Below, one piece after another: positions 34,699-43,527 of a DNA stretch of 64,000 bases. The stretch comes from an uncultured Eubacteriales bacterium. GTDB taxonomy: Bacteria; Bacillota; Clostridia; Christensenellales; UBA1242. A program made the position numbers and the translations under genes. The first letter of the stretch is position 1; every line of letters starts with the position of its first letter. The notes beneath the pieces are model-generated. The model made no database searches. It was not told the DNA's origin and saw nothing but the letters and a program-made list of their open reading frames with translations. The stretch is taken from assembly GCA_948607205.1 (NCBI GenBank), contig CAPERS010000003.1, forward strand, positions 41,149-105,148, read 5' to 3'.

Positions 34699-35157
34699 TT
34701 GGCAAAAGTTAAACAAATTTGCGAAGAAAAAATTTGTCCGATTATTGAAGAACTTGGCTATGAAGTTGTTGAAGTTGAATATGTCAAAAAGTCAGACGGA
34801 ATGAATTTGACATTCTATATCGACAACGACAAAGGCATTGAACTTGCTGACTGCGAAAAGGTTTCAAAAGCAATCGATCAGATTTTGGAAGATGTCAATC
34901 CAACAGAGGACCAGCCATACATTTTGAATGTAAGTTCGCCTGGGCTTGACAGACCACTTAAAACCGAACGTGATTTTCAAAGACATATTGGAAAAGAAAT
35001 TGAAATCATTCTGTTCGCCAAAATTAATGGAAAAAAGGATTTCAAAGGACAACTTGTTTCCTTTAATGACGAAGTGGTGACAATTTTGAAAAACGACGAA
35101 GAACTTTCTTTCGAGCGTCAAAAAATTGCGCATATTGTGCCAGTTATAAAATTTTAA
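34699..35157 (+). CDS. rimP: Ribosome maturation factor RimP
   Basis: 152 aa; needed for 30S subunit maturation. Signatures: IIEELGYEVVEVEYVKKSDGM, LTFYIDNDKGIELADCEKVSKAI, and the conserved YILNVSSPGLDRPLKTERDF. The start codon is TTG at 34699 behind TGGAGGTG. First gene of the nusA-infB operon. Confidence 0.95.
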   Translation: MAKVKQICEEKICPIIEELGYEVVEVEYVKKSDGMNLTFYIDNDKGIELADCEKVSKAIDQILEDVNPTEDQPYILNVSSPGLDRPLKTERDFQRHIGKEIEIILFAKINGKKDFKGQLVSFNDEVVTILKNDEELSFERQKIAHIVPVIKF

Positions 35158-35175
35158 TTTGAGGAGAAATAAAAA

Positions 35176-36354
35176 ATGATTAATAAAGACTTTTTTCAAG
35201 CACTTGAAGACCTTGAAAGCGAAAAGAAAATAAACAAAGAAGCATTCATTGAAACACTTGAACAGGCGCTCACATCAGCATACAAGAAAATGTATGGTGA
35301 AGCAAAGTCAGCACTTGTCAAACTTTCACCAGAGAAAAACACAATTCGTGTTTTCTCATACAAAACAATTGTTGACGAAGTGAATGACCCAGACAAAGAA
35401 ATTTCGCTCAGAGAAGCAAGACTTATCAAAAAATCTTTCAAACTTGGCGACCAAGTTTTAAGCGAAGAGTCAACAAAGGAATTTGGCCGTATCGCTGCCC
35501 AAACTGCAAAGCAGGTTGTTATGCAAAAACTCAAAGAAATGGAAAGAGATATTGCAGTGAGCGAACTTGCTGAAAAAGAAGATGAACTCATGACAACAAT
35601 CGTTAAGCGCATTGACAACGGCACTGTTTATGTTCAAATCTCATCTTCAAACACAGAAGGTGTTATGCTTCCAAGTGACCAAATCCCTGGCGAAAAATAT
35701 AATGTTGGTGACAGGATAAAAGTTTATGTCAAGAAAATTAAGGACTCATTCAAAGGTCCTCAAATTCAAGTGACAAGAAGCAATATTGGCTTTGTTCGCA
35801 AACTTTTCGAACTTGAAATTCCTGAAATTTCAAGTGGAGATGTCAAAATCAAAAACATTTCTCGTGACGCTGGAAACAGAACAAAGGTCGCAGTTTACAC
35901 TGAAAAAACAAACCTTGACCCAATCGGAACTTGCGTAGGCTTCCGCGGTCAAAGAATTGACACAATCGTTTCAGAACTCAATGGCGAAAAAATTGACCTT
36001 ATTGAATATAGCGAAGACCCACTTGAATATATTGCCCGCGCGCTCAGTCCTGCAAAAGTTTTGTCTGTTGAAACAAACGAAAGTTTGATGGCTTCAAGAG
36101 TTATTGTTCCTGACGACAAACTTTCACTCGCAATCGGAAAGAGTGGTCAAAATGTTCGCCTTGCTGCGCGCCTCACTGGCTGGAAGATTGAAGTTAAGCC
36201 TGAAAGTTCAGTGTCAAACGTTCAATCCGAAGAGGCGAAAGACTATGAACTCACCGAACTTTCTGAAGACGACGCTTTCACAAACCTTGAAGAACTCGAC
36301 GAACTTGAAGAACTTGAACCAATCGAGTTTTCAGACGAAGACCCTGTTGAATAG
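35176..36354 (+). CDS. nusA: Transcription termination/antitermination factor NusA
   Basis: 392 aa. N-terminal RNA polymerase-binding domain (about 1-125; INKEAFIETLEQALTSAYKK), S1 domain (about 132-200; GTVYVQISSSNTEGVMLPSDQ), then two KH domains (DPIGTCVGFRGQRIDTIVSEL; SLAIGKSGQNVRLAARLTGWKIE). It ends in an acidic stretch of about 40 residues (Glu/Asp/Leu-rich) and lacks the C-terminal repeats of proteobacterial NusA. GAGGAG ribosome site. Confidence 0.96.
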   Translation: MINKDFFQALEDLESEKKINKEAFIETLEQALTSAYKKMYGEAKSALVKLSPEKNTIRVFSYKTIVDEVNDPDKEISLREARLIKKSFKLGDQVLSEESTKEFGRIAAQTAKQVVMQKLKEMERDIAVSELAEKEDELMTTIVKRIDNGTVYVQISSSNTEGVMLPSDQIPGEKYNVGDRIKVYVKKIKDSFKGPQIQVTRSNIGFVRKLFELEIPEISSGDVKIKNISRDAGNRTKVAVYTEKTNLDPIGTCVGFRGQRIDTIVSELNGEKIDLIEYSEDPLEYIARALSPAKVLSVETNESLMASRVIVPDDKLSLAIGKSGQNVRLAARLTGWKIEVKPESSVSNVQSEEAKDYELTELSEDDAFTNLEELDELEELEPIEFSDEDPVE

Positions 36355-36363
36355 GAGGGGATA

Positions 36364-36627
36364 ATGGAAAGGCTTAGAATGTGCGTTGCCTGCCGAGAAA
36401 TGAAAGATAAACGCGAACTCGTGCGCGTCGTTAAAGACAAAGACGGCAACATTTCATTTGACCCTACTGGCAAGAAAAATGGTCGTGGCGCATATATTTG
36501 CAAAGATAAGGCATGCTTTGAAAAACTTAAAAAGCAAAAAGCGCTCAATCGTGCCTTCAAATGCAACATTTCGGATGAGATTATCTCATCTATTGAGGAG
36601 GAAATTCTTGGACAGAACAAAAGTTAA
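36364..36627 (+). CDS. rnpM: YlxR/RnpM family RNA-binding protein
   Basis: 87 aa. MCVACREMKDKRELVRVVKD and GRGAYICKDKACFEKLKKQKAL are the signatures of the YlxR (DUF448) family, recently linked with RNase P. Placed between nusA and ylxQ as usual. It starts nine bases after nusA with TAGGAGGGG, and overlaps ylxQ by 20 bases. Confidence 0.92.
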   Translation: MERLRMCVACREMKDKRELVRVVKDKDGNISFDPTGKKNGRGAYICKDKACFEKLKKQKALNRAFKCNISDEIISSIEEEILGQNKS

Positions 36628-36895
36628 AGGCTATCTTAACATCGCGCATAAAGCCGGTTATCTGATAATCGGCAGTGATAACTTGCGCGGTTATGACAAA
36701 AAACTTTATCTCGTCCTTGTTGACTCATCTGCTGGAAAAAACAGCAAAAAGATTGCATCTTCTTTTGAAGAAAAAGGGATAAAGGCAATCGAAATTGACA
36801 ATCTTGACGAACTTTCATCAATTGAAAACTGCAAGATTGTTGGAATAAAAAATAAACAACTAACCGAAAAAATAATTGAATTTTTGGAAAATTAA
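36608..36895 (+). CDS. ylxQ: YlxQ, L7Ae-family ribosomal protein
   Basis: 95 aa with the L7Ae/L30e fold pattern: GYLNIAHKAGYLIIGSDNLRGYDKKLYLVLVDSSAGKN (start of the domain to about 45) and IKAIEIDNLDELSSI. It binds kink-turn RNA in the family. Start taken as the TTG at 36608 because GAGGAGG lies eight bases before it; no ATG or GTG fits. It starts inside the end of rnpM, so it is translationally coupled. Confidence 0.85.
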   Translation: MDRTKVKGYLNIAHKAGYLIIGSDNLRGYDKKLYLVLVDSSAGKNSKKIASSFEEKGIKAIEIDNLDELSSIENCKIVGIKNKQLTEKIIEFLEN

Positions 36896-36905
36896 GGAGT
36901 GGAAT

Positions 36906-39455
36906 TTGGCTAATCAATTAGAAAATCTTAAAACAATTCATGATTTGCAAAAGGAAGGCGTTATCAACGAAGCACTTCGCAAGGTGAGAACCTCGAAAAG
37001 CGATGTTGATGCTTTTGCCAAACGTCTTTTGCAGAGAAAACAGTTTCTGGAAGAAGAAGCAAAACTTAAAGCGCAAAAAGAGGCGCAATTGCAAAAGCCA
37101 GTTGAAGAAAAGGTAACAGAAAAGGTTGAACCAACGCCTGCACGTGAACCTGCTTTTTCCAATGGCTCAAACAGAAACAACAACTTCAGAACTTTTGATA
37201 GAAACAGCCAAAATCAAAGAAGCAATAATCCAAGATCCCAAAACAACCAAAACAATTCTTTCGGCAATCGTCAAGGTGGTTTCAATCGTGACCAGTCGCG
37301 TGACCAATTTGGTCAAAATCGTGACCGCCGTGACGGAAGATTCCAAAACGGACAAAACTCTCAAAACGGAAGACCAAATCAAAACTTTGGGAATCGTCCA
37401 ATGGGCGCAAAAAGGCCTGCAAACTTCGTTTCATCAAAAGCAAACAGTTTCCGCTCTTTCGCATCAAACGATTTGCCAGAACTTGAAGTTAAATCAGACC
37501 GCAACTTCGCTCAAAAAACAAAAAATGCACAAAAACATAATTCTTCAAACAATGAAGAGCGCAAGTCTTCTGCAAGACGCCAACAAGTTGATAATAGACG
37601 CGTTACCTATATCGAAGACGAAGACGGAATCCAAGAAATCAGTTATGGCTCTCGCAAGAGCGTGATAAAGAAAAAGAAGGAGGCAACAATTGTTGCTCCT
37701 GCAGTCACTCATGCTGTTTTCACTTCAAAAGAAATAACAATCAAAGAACTCAGCGAAAAGATTGGAAAGCCTGTGACTGAAATTGTAAAGAAACTTATGC
37801 TTCTTGGCATAATGGCAACAATAAATTCCAATATCGACTTTGAAATAGCCGAACTTATTGCAAGCGACTTTGGAATAACAGTTGAACTTAAAGCAGATAA
37901 GTCTTATGAAGAAAAACTCATTGAAAGCGCTTTGGAAGAAGATGCTTCAAAACTTATCAAAAGACCACCAGTTGTCACTGTTATGGGACACGTTGACCAC
38001 GGAAAAACTTCACTTCTTGACGCATTCAGAAAGACTGACGTCGTTGCTGGTGAAGCAGGTGGAATCACTCAAAAAATCGGTGCTTATCAAATTGAATTTA
38101 ACGGCGAAAAAATCACATTTATTGACACTCCTGGTCACGCAGCATTCACTGCAATGCGCGCACGCGGTGCAAAAAGCACTGATATCGCCATTCTTGTTGT
38201 TGCAGGCGACGACGGAATTATGCCACAAACAGTTGAGGCAATAAACCATATCAAAGCCGCTGGTGTTCCTATGATTGTCGCAATCAACAAAATGGATAAA
38301 CCAGAATCCAACGCTGACCGAGTTAAACAACAACTCACCGAGCATGGCGTTCTCCCTGAAGAATGGGGCGGTGATGCAATCTGCGTTCCAATCTCAGCCA
38401 AAACAGGAATGGGACTTGATGACCTTAAACAAACAATTTTGCTTGTTGCCGAAGTGCAAGAACTTAAAGCAAATCCAAGCAAAATGGCAACAGGCGTTGT
38501 GATTGAAGCCGAACTTGACAAGAATAGAGGTCCAGTTGCAACCGTGCTTGTTCAAAACGGAACACTCAAAGTTGGCGATTCAATCATGTCAGGAATAACT
38601 TATGGTAAAGTTAGAGCAATGTTCAACGATGCAGGAAAACCTGTTAAAGTTGCAACACCATCAATGCCAGTTTCAATTCTTGGCTTTAATGAAGTTCCAT
38701 TTTCTGGTGACCAAGTTTTTGCGGTTGAAGAAACACTTTCAAAACAAGTTATTCAAGAACGTATTGACAAAATTAAGAAAGAACGCGCAATGCAAAGTTC
38801 TGGCGTAACACTTGACAACTTTATGAATAAGGTTCAAGAAGGCACACTCAAAAATCTCAATATCATTTTGAAAGCAGATTCAATTGGCTCAGTAGAGGCG
38901 GTTAAAAATGCCATTCTCGTGATAAGAAATGAAGAGGCAAAAGTGAACATTATTCACTCAAATGCCGGCGCTGTGACTGAATCAGATGTCATCTTGGCTC
39001 AAACAACAGGAGCAATCATCATTTGCTTCAATCAAAAACCTGTTGCCAAAGCAAAACTTTTGGCAGAAAAACTTAAAGTTCAAGTGAAAGAATATAAAAT
39101 CATCTATGAAATAGTTGACGATGTAACATCGGCAATCACCGGCATGATGAGCATTAAATATCAAGAAGTATACATCGGAAACGCTGAAATCAGAGTCGTC
39201 TTCAAACTTTCAACTGCTGGAAAAGTTGCGGGAAGTTATGTTAAAGACGGAAAAATCACTCGAAACGCAATCGCAAAAATCAAACGCGGTGATGAGGAAA
39301 TTGGCGTAACAACAATTGAATCAATCAAAATCGTCAAAGACGAAAAGGCAGAGGTTGCCAAGGGCTTTGAATGCGGATTAAAACTGCGCGACAATATTGA
39401 TTTCAAAGAGGGCGATATTATCGAATGCTATATCAAAGAGCCAATAAAAAGATAA
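36906..39455 (+). CDS. infB: Translation initiation factor IF-2
   Basis: 849-aa GTPase that brings initiator tRNA to the ribosome. A short N-terminal helix domain (about 1-60), a low-complexity Asn/Arg/Gln/Gly-rich linker (about 70-180), a second IF2N domain (TIKELSEKIGKPVTEIVKKLMLLG begins near 280), then G1 GHVDHGKTSLLD, G2 GGITQKIGA, G3 DTPGHAAF, G4 NKMDKP and the C-terminal beta barrels. The start codon is TTG at 36906 after AAGGAGTGG. The linker is longer and more Asn/Arg-rich than in most homologues. Confidence 0.96.
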   Translation: MANQLENLKTIHDLQKEGVINEALRKVRTSKSDVDAFAKRLLQRKQFLEEEAKLKAQKEAQLQKPVEEKVTEKVEPTPAREPAFSNGSNRNNNFRTFDRNSQNQRSNNPRSQNNQNNSFGNRQGGFNRDQSRDQFGQNRDRRDGRFQNGQNSQNGRPNQNFGNRPMGAKRPANFVSSKANSFRSFASNDLPELEVKSDRNFAQKTKNAQKHNSSNNEERKSSARRQQVDNRRVTYIEDEDGIQEISYGSRKSVIKKKKEATIVAPAVTHAVFTSKEITIKELSEKIGKPVTEIVKKLMLLGIMATINSNIDFEIAELIASDFGITVELKADKSYEEKLIESALEEDASKLIKRPPVVTVMGHVDHGKTSLLDAFRKTDVVAGEAGGITQKIGAYQIEFNGEKITFIDTPGHAAFTAMRARGAKSTDIAILVVAGDDGIMPQTVEAINHIKAAGVPMIVAINKMDKPESNADRVKQQLTEHGVLPEEWGGDAICVPISAKTGMGLDDLKQTILLVAEVQELKANPSKMATGVVIEAELDKNRGPVATVLVQNGTLKVGDSIMSGITYGKVRAMFNDAGKPVKVATPSMPVSILGFNEVPFSGDQVFAVEETLSKQVIQERIDKIKKERAMQSSGVTLDNFMNKVQEGTLKNLNIILKADSIGSVEAVKNAILVIRNEEAKVNIIHSNAGAVTESDVILAQTTGAIIICFNQKPVAKAKLLAEKLKVQVKEYKIIYEIVDDVTSAITGMMSIKYQEVYIGNAEIRVVFKLSTAGKVAGSYVKDGKITRNAIAKIKRGDEEIGVTTIESIKIVKDEKAEVAKGFECGLKLRDNIDFKEGDIIECYIKEPIKR

Positions 39456-39463
39456 ATAACTGG

Positions 39464-39496
39464 AAGAGGAATGACGAAATGAAAATTCCTCTTTTG
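39464..39496 (+). terminator. Weak terminator or attenuator after infB
   Basis: AAGAGGAAT / ATTCCTCTT stem, 12-base loop, only four T in the tail. Probably partial, since rbfA-nrnA-truB continue. Confidence 0.45.
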
Positions 39497-39556
39497 CATT
39501 CTTGAGAAAAAGTGCAATAAAAATTGCAATGTTAAGACCTAAAAAGGAGGAAAATT

Positions 39557-39937
39557 ATGTCTAACAGAATTGAAAGAGCAAACAGCGAAGTTCAAAGATG
39601 TATTGCTCAAATTATAACAACCAAAATGAATGACCCAAGGCTTAGCCCATTCCTTTATGTCAGCGAAATCAGTTTAACACCTGATTTCAAATATTGCAAA
39701 GTTAAGATTGCCCTTGATAGCGACGACCAAAATGTTTTAAATCAAAATCTTCAAGTTTTGCAAAAGTCAGAAGGCTTTATCAAACGCGAACTTGCAAAAA
39801 TGGTGGATATGCCTTTTATGCCAAAACTAAATTTCGTGCTTGATAAAGGCACAAGTGCAAGCGTGAGAGTTAATGAATTATTGAAAAATCTTAACATTCC
39901 AAAACTTGAAGAAGAAAACGGAGAGGATGATGAATAA
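39557..39937 (+). CDS. rbfA: Ribosome-binding factor A
   Basis: 126 aa; 30S maturation and cold adaptation factor with a single KH-like domain. Signatures: RIERANSEVQRCIAQIITTKMNDPRL, TPDFKYCKVKIALD, and a final LDKGTSASVRVNELL. Strong AAAAGGAGG site. Its end overlaps the start of nrnA by eight bases. Confidence 0.95.
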   Translation: MSNRIERANSEVQRCIAQIITTKMNDPRLSPFLYVSEISLTPDFKYCKVKIALDSDDQNVLNQNLQVLQKSEGFIKRELAKMVDMPFMPKLNFVLDKGTSASVRVNELLKNLNIPKLEEENGEDDE

Positions 39938-40913
39938 AACTTTTAAACAAATCAAAAAAGAGATAAAGTCAGCAAACAATATTGGTCTGTTTTGCCATAG
40001 AAGTCCAGACATGGACTGCCTTGGTTCAATGTTTGCTCTCGGCACAGCACTCGAAAAAATGGGCAAAAATGTCACATTATTTTGTGATGAAAAATTGACT
40101 TCAAACCAAAGCAAACTTGTTGACAAAGATAAACTTGAAAAAAATAAACTCGACGCAAACGATTTTGACCTTTTTATTTCAGTCGATGTTGCAGGCGCAA
40201 AACAACTTGGAAACTTCGAACAATTTTTCACTTCTTTTCCGCTAACAGCGCGAATTGACCACCATAAGAGAGATGACGATTATGCTCTCATTTCTTTCAT
40301 AGATAACACGCGTTCATCATGCTGTGAAATCGTTTTGGATTTTATTGAATACCTTGGTGTGAAAATCACGCCTGAAATTGCTACATATCTCTATGCAGGC
40401 TTGTCGTCAGACACCAACTCATTTGTAAATCTTAACACCAATGAAAAATCTTTTCAAACAGCGATGAAGTTGTTTAACTATGGCGCAAACATAACAATGG
40501 TTAACGAAGTGGAATATCGCACAATATCAGAAAAAAATATTGCCATGAAAAAAGTGCTTTATCACAAAGTTAAACTCTATAAAGAGGGGTTCGCCATTTG
40601 CCTTATTTCAAACAAAGACCTTAAAGACAATAAAGCCGACAAAACAAACTGCTCAACATTCAGCACCGAAATGGTGTCGATTGACGGGATAAATATGAGT
40701 TGCAGTATTATTGAAAAAGAAAAAGATGTCTATTCTCTTTCATTCCGTTCAAAACGTGGCTATTCAAGTTATCAAATCGCAATTCAATTTGGCGGAGGTG
40801 GACATAACGAAGCATCAGGTGCAACCTTTATTGCCAATGACGGTCAAAAAGTTGTCGACTCAGTCGTGAATGTTATGCGCGCATATTTAAAAGAAAGGGC
40901 AAAAAATGAATAG
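39930..40913 (+). CDS. nrnA: DHH-family phosphoesterase NrnA (oligoribonuclease / pAp phosphatase)
   Basis: 327 aa. DHH domain: LFCHRSPDMDCLGSM (motif I), LFISVDVAGA (motif II), DHHKRDD (motif III), and AGLSSDTNSF (motif IV); then the DHHA1 domain with FGGGGHNEASGA. NrnA degrades nano-RNA and 3'-phosphoadenosine-5'-phosphate. Two adjacent ATG codons exist; I chose 39930 for spacing from GGAGAGG. It overlaps rbfA and truB, so it is translated as part of the operon. Confidence 0.93.
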   Translation: MNKTFKQIKKEIKSANNIGLFCHRSPDMDCLGSMFALGTALEKMGKNVTLFCDEKLTSNQSKLVDKDKLEKNKLDANDFDLFISVDVAGAKQLGNFEQFFTSFPLTARIDHHKRDDDYALISFIDNTRSSCCEIVLDFIEYLGVKITPEIATYLYAGLSSDTNSFVNLNTNEKSFQTAMKLFNYGANITMVNEVEYRTISEKNIAMKKVLYHKVKLYKEGFAICLISNKDLKDNKADKTNCSTFSTEMVSIDGINMSCSIIEKEKDVYSLSFRSKRGYSSYQIAIQFGGGGHNEASGATFIANDGQKVVDSVVNVMRAYLKERAKNE

Positions 40914-41751
40914 TTGTATCATTCTTGTCAATAAACCAAGAGGACTTTCTTCCAACACTTGTGTGAATATAGTTAAGCGTGCAGTAGGCGCAAAGAAAGC
41001 AGGGCATTTGGGAACACTCGACGTTGAAGGAGAAGGCCTTCTTCCAGTCACAATCAATAAAGCCACAACTCTTTTCGATTATTATCTCCAAAAAGATAAA
41101 GTCTACAGAACAACCTTTCGCTTTGGTGAAACAACTGACACCCTTGACCTTGAAGGTGAGGTCACTGCAAGAGATGATAAAATTATCACTGCGCAAGAGA
41201 TTGAAAAAGTTATCCCTCAATTAACTGGCAAAATTGCACAAATGCCACCAGCATATTCGGCAAAAAAAATCAAAGGTCAAAAAGCATACGACCTTGCACG
41301 TGCTGGAAAAGAGGTTGACTTAAAGCCAAAAGAAATTGAAATTTATTCAATCAAACTGCTCAAAAAAGTTAAAGAAAACGAATTTGTTTTCGAAATACAC
41401 TGTTCAAGTGGAACTTACATTCGCTCAATATGTCGTGATATGGCAAGTGCACTTTCAACATATGGTGTTATGCTTGACATACTACGCACAAAATGTGGCG
41501 ATTTTGAACTGAAAGATGGTTATTCGATTGAAGAAATTAAGTCAGGCAAATTTGGGATTGTCAAACTTGAAACTCTTTTTGATTATGAAAAAATCCAACT
41601 GAATCAGTATGAAAAAGATAGGCTTTCAAATGGTGTCTGGGTAGACAGAAAGGAAAGTGAAGGATTATATAACGCATTTTGCGGGGAAGAATATCTTGGA
41701 GTTGTCAAACAAGAAAATGGCAAAATTAAATTTAAATTTAGGTTTATTTAA
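40906..41751 (+). CDS. truB: tRNA pseudouridine-55 synthase TruB
   Basis: 281 aa. KPRGLSS, then the catalytic motif KKAGHLGTLDVEGEGLLPV; the catalytic Asp is kept, but the usual GTLDPxAxG is here GTLDVEGEG. Also QMPPAYSAKKIKGQKAYDLARAG (begins near 114) and SSGTYIRSICRDMA. It makes the T-loop pseudouridine of tRNA. Overlaps nrnA by eight bases. ribF, its usual neighbour, does not follow. Confidence 0.94.
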   Translation: MNSCIILVNKPRGLSSNTCVNIVKRAVGAKKAGHLGTLDVEGEGLLPVTINKATTLFDYYLQKDKVYRTTFRFGETTDTLDLEGEVTARDDKIITAQEIEKVIPQLTGKIAQMPPAYSAKKIKGQKAYDLARAGKEVDLKPKEIEIYSIKLLKKVKENEFVFEIHCSSGTYIRSICRDMASALSTYGVMLDILRTKCGDFELKDGYSIEEIKSGKFGIVKLETLFDYEKIQLNQYEKDRLSNGVWVDRKESEGLYNAFCGEEYLGVVKQENGKIKFKFRFI

Positions 41752-41840
41752 ACTTTAAACACATAAAATTTAAGCACTAACTTTTTGAAAATCATTAAAA
41801 TTTTAAATTAAATGCTTTTAAATTTAGAAAAGGAGAAAAT

Positions 41841-42704
41841 ATGTCTGCAATTTTTGGACCATCTGGCTGTGGTGATGAGTTTTACAATCAGGGTTTTAAA
41901 TCAATTTTGGAAGTTCCAGATTTTATCAAAAACTATGGTCTTGACGCTTATGAATATTCCTTTGGTCATGGCTATCAAATGTCAACATCTTTGGCTGAAA
42001 AAGCAGGCAAACTTTTCAAAGAGAAAGGCATTAAGGTTTCACTACATGCGCCATTCTATATCAACTTTGCAAATTCCGATGAGGTTATGTATCAAAAAAG
42101 CCAAAACTATCTTCGCACTGGAATAAAGTTTTTGCGTGCTTTTGGTGCAGACAGGTTGGTCTTTCATTCGGCATCATGCGGAAAACAGACAAGAGAAGAT
42201 GCTATAAAATTGACAACTGAGCGTTTTAAGGAAACCTTTGATCAGTTTGAAAAAGAAGGACTTTTGGAAAACATATTTCTTTGTCCAGAAACTATGGGCA
42301 AAAGCATGCAGATTGGAACGTATAAAGAGGTCGTTAATTTATGCACAATAAATAAACACCTTGTTCCGACTTTTGACTTTGGACATATAAATGCATTAGA
42401 GCAAGGCTCGCTTAAAACTAAAGAAGACTTCAAAAAAGTTATTGATTACAGCATTGAAAAACTTGGCTTTGAGCGAACAAGCATGGCACATGTGCACTTT
42501 TCAAAGATTCAATATGGTGAAAAAGGTGAGATACGACATTTAAATTTTGATGATTTAATTTATGGGCCTGAATTTTATCCTTTTGCCGAACTCCTTGTGG
42601 AATATGACCTTTCAATGAGGATAATTTGTGAGAGTATGTCAGATATGCCAAAAGATGCGCTCACTATGAAAAAAATATATCAAAAAATACTAGACAAAAA
42701 GTGA
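41841..42704 (+). CDS. Endonuclease IV-like (AP endonuclease family 2) TIM barrel protein
   Basis: 287 aa. The metal-site pattern of Nfo-type xylose-isomerase-like barrels is recognisable: SLHAPFYINFAN (His), LVFHSASCG (His), LCPETMGKS (Glu), PTFDFGHINAL (Asp/His), MAHVHFSKI (His), and ICESMSD (Glu). True endonuclease IV has DTCH and HLND-type motifs that are replaced here, so it may be a divergent family member with unknown substrate. AAAGGAG ribosome site. Confidence 0.8.
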   Translation: MSAIFGPSGCGDEFYNQGFKSILEVPDFIKNYGLDAYEYSFGHGYQMSTSLAEKAGKLFKEKGIKVSLHAPFYINFANSDEVMYQKSQNYLRTGIKFLRAFGADRLVFHSASCGKQTREDAIKLTTERFKETFDQFEKEGLLENIFLCPETMGKSMQIGTYKEVVNLCTINKHLVPTFDFGHINALEQGSLKTKEDFKKVIDYSIEKLGFERTSMAHVHFSKIQYGEKGEIRHLNFDDLIYGPEFYPFAELLVEYDLSMRIICESMSDMPKDALTMKKIYQKILDKK

Positions 42705-42753
42705 ATTTTATGATAAGATAAACTAGAAAACAATTTAAAGGAGAATTTATATT

Positions 42754-43314
42754 ATGGTTACAGCAGGTGAATTTAGAAAAGGCGTGACATTTGAAATGGA
42801 AGGGGCAGTTTATTCTGTTGTTGATTTCTTGCACGTAAAGCCAGGCAAGGGCTCTCCATTCGTTAGAGCAAAACTTAAAAACGTTATGACAGGTCAAGTG
42901 AAGGATATGACTTTCAACCCATCAGACAAATTCCAATCAGCAGTTATTGAAAAGAAAGAAATGACTTATCTTTATAGTGACGGCGGAATTTACTATTTCA
43001 TGGACGCTGAAACTTATGACCAAATTCCACTTAACAAGGACGCGGTTGAGGACGCACTCAATTTTGTGACTGTGAACATGAACTGCACAATGTATTTCTA
43101 TAAGAACAATCCATTCTCAGTTGTTCCTCCAACTTTTGTTGAACTTGAAGTTATTGATTGCGAACCAGGCATTCAAGGCGACACATCAAAATCAACAACA
43201 AAACCAGCTAAACTTGAAACTGGATATGTGCTCAATGTTCCACTTTTCGTTAACATGGGTGACAAAATCAGAATTGACACTCGTGACGGAAGTTATATGG
43301 AAAGAGTTAAATAG
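42754..43314 (+). CDS. efp: Elongation factor P
   Basis: 186 aa; rescues ribosomes stalled at polyproline stretches. KOW-like first domain with the modification loop HVKPGKGSPFVRAKL (Lys at the tip; Ser-Pro where Ala is common), two OB domains, and the C-terminal signature DKIRIDTRDGSYMERV. AAAGGAG ribosome site. It is directly followed by four-way-junction element 2. Confidence 0.97.
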   Translation: MVTAGEFRKGVTFEMEGAVYSVVDFLHVKPGKGSPFVRAKLKNVMTGQVKDMTFNPSDKFQSAVIEKKEMTYLYSDGGIYYFMDAETYDQIPLNKDAVEDALNFVTVNMNCTMYFYKNNPFSVVPPTFVELEVIDCEPGIQGDTSKSTTKPAKLETGYVLNVPLFVNMGDKIRIDTRDGSYMERVK

Positions 43315-43327
43315 TCTTCGATTGGGG

Positions 43328-43428
43328 AAGGCTAGGAAACCACGAAACTAACGTTTCGTAGCCCTTGCGCAAACGCGCGAGGGATTTTTTTTGCCGTGGC
43401 AAAAAAAAGGTTTCCTAGCCTTTTTTTT
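43328..43428. repeat. Four-way-junction element 2, also terminator of efp
   Basis: An outer stem AAGGCTAGGAAACC (43328-43341) / GGTTTCCTAGCCTT (43409-43422) encloses three hairpins: ACGAAAC / GTTTCGT (43342-43359), CCCTTGCGC / GCGCGAGGG (43362-43383), and TTTTTTTTGCC / GGCAAAAAAAA (43385-43408). T8 follows the outer stem, and the second hairpin is itself followed by T8. Same design as 14265-14385: GGAAA/TTTCC in the outer stem and a final T-run/A-run hairpin, but most paired bases differ. Confidence 0.82.
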
Positions 43429-43481
43429 CAAAAATCAATATTTCTTTCAAATAAGACAAAATAATCAAACTCAGATATACA

Positions 43482-43508
43482 TTATATCAGCGCTCCAAAG
43501 CATAGCAT
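43482..43508 (+). promoter_or_regulatory. Possible sigma-E-type promoter of spoIIIA
   Basis: TTATATC, 12 bases, CATAGCAT: a loose match to the mother-cell sigma-E pattern, which is known to drive spoIIIA. The start would lie about 13 bases before the ATG. Confidence 0.3.
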
Positions 43509-43527
43509 AGTGCAAGGGGTGAAGAGT

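Noticed and set aside
37126..37665. 179-codon open frame on the same strand inside infB
   Set aside because: It overlaps the low-complexity Asn/Arg/Gln linker of IF-2 in another frame, where repetitive codons keep alternative frames open; no ribosome site and no sensible protein pattern.
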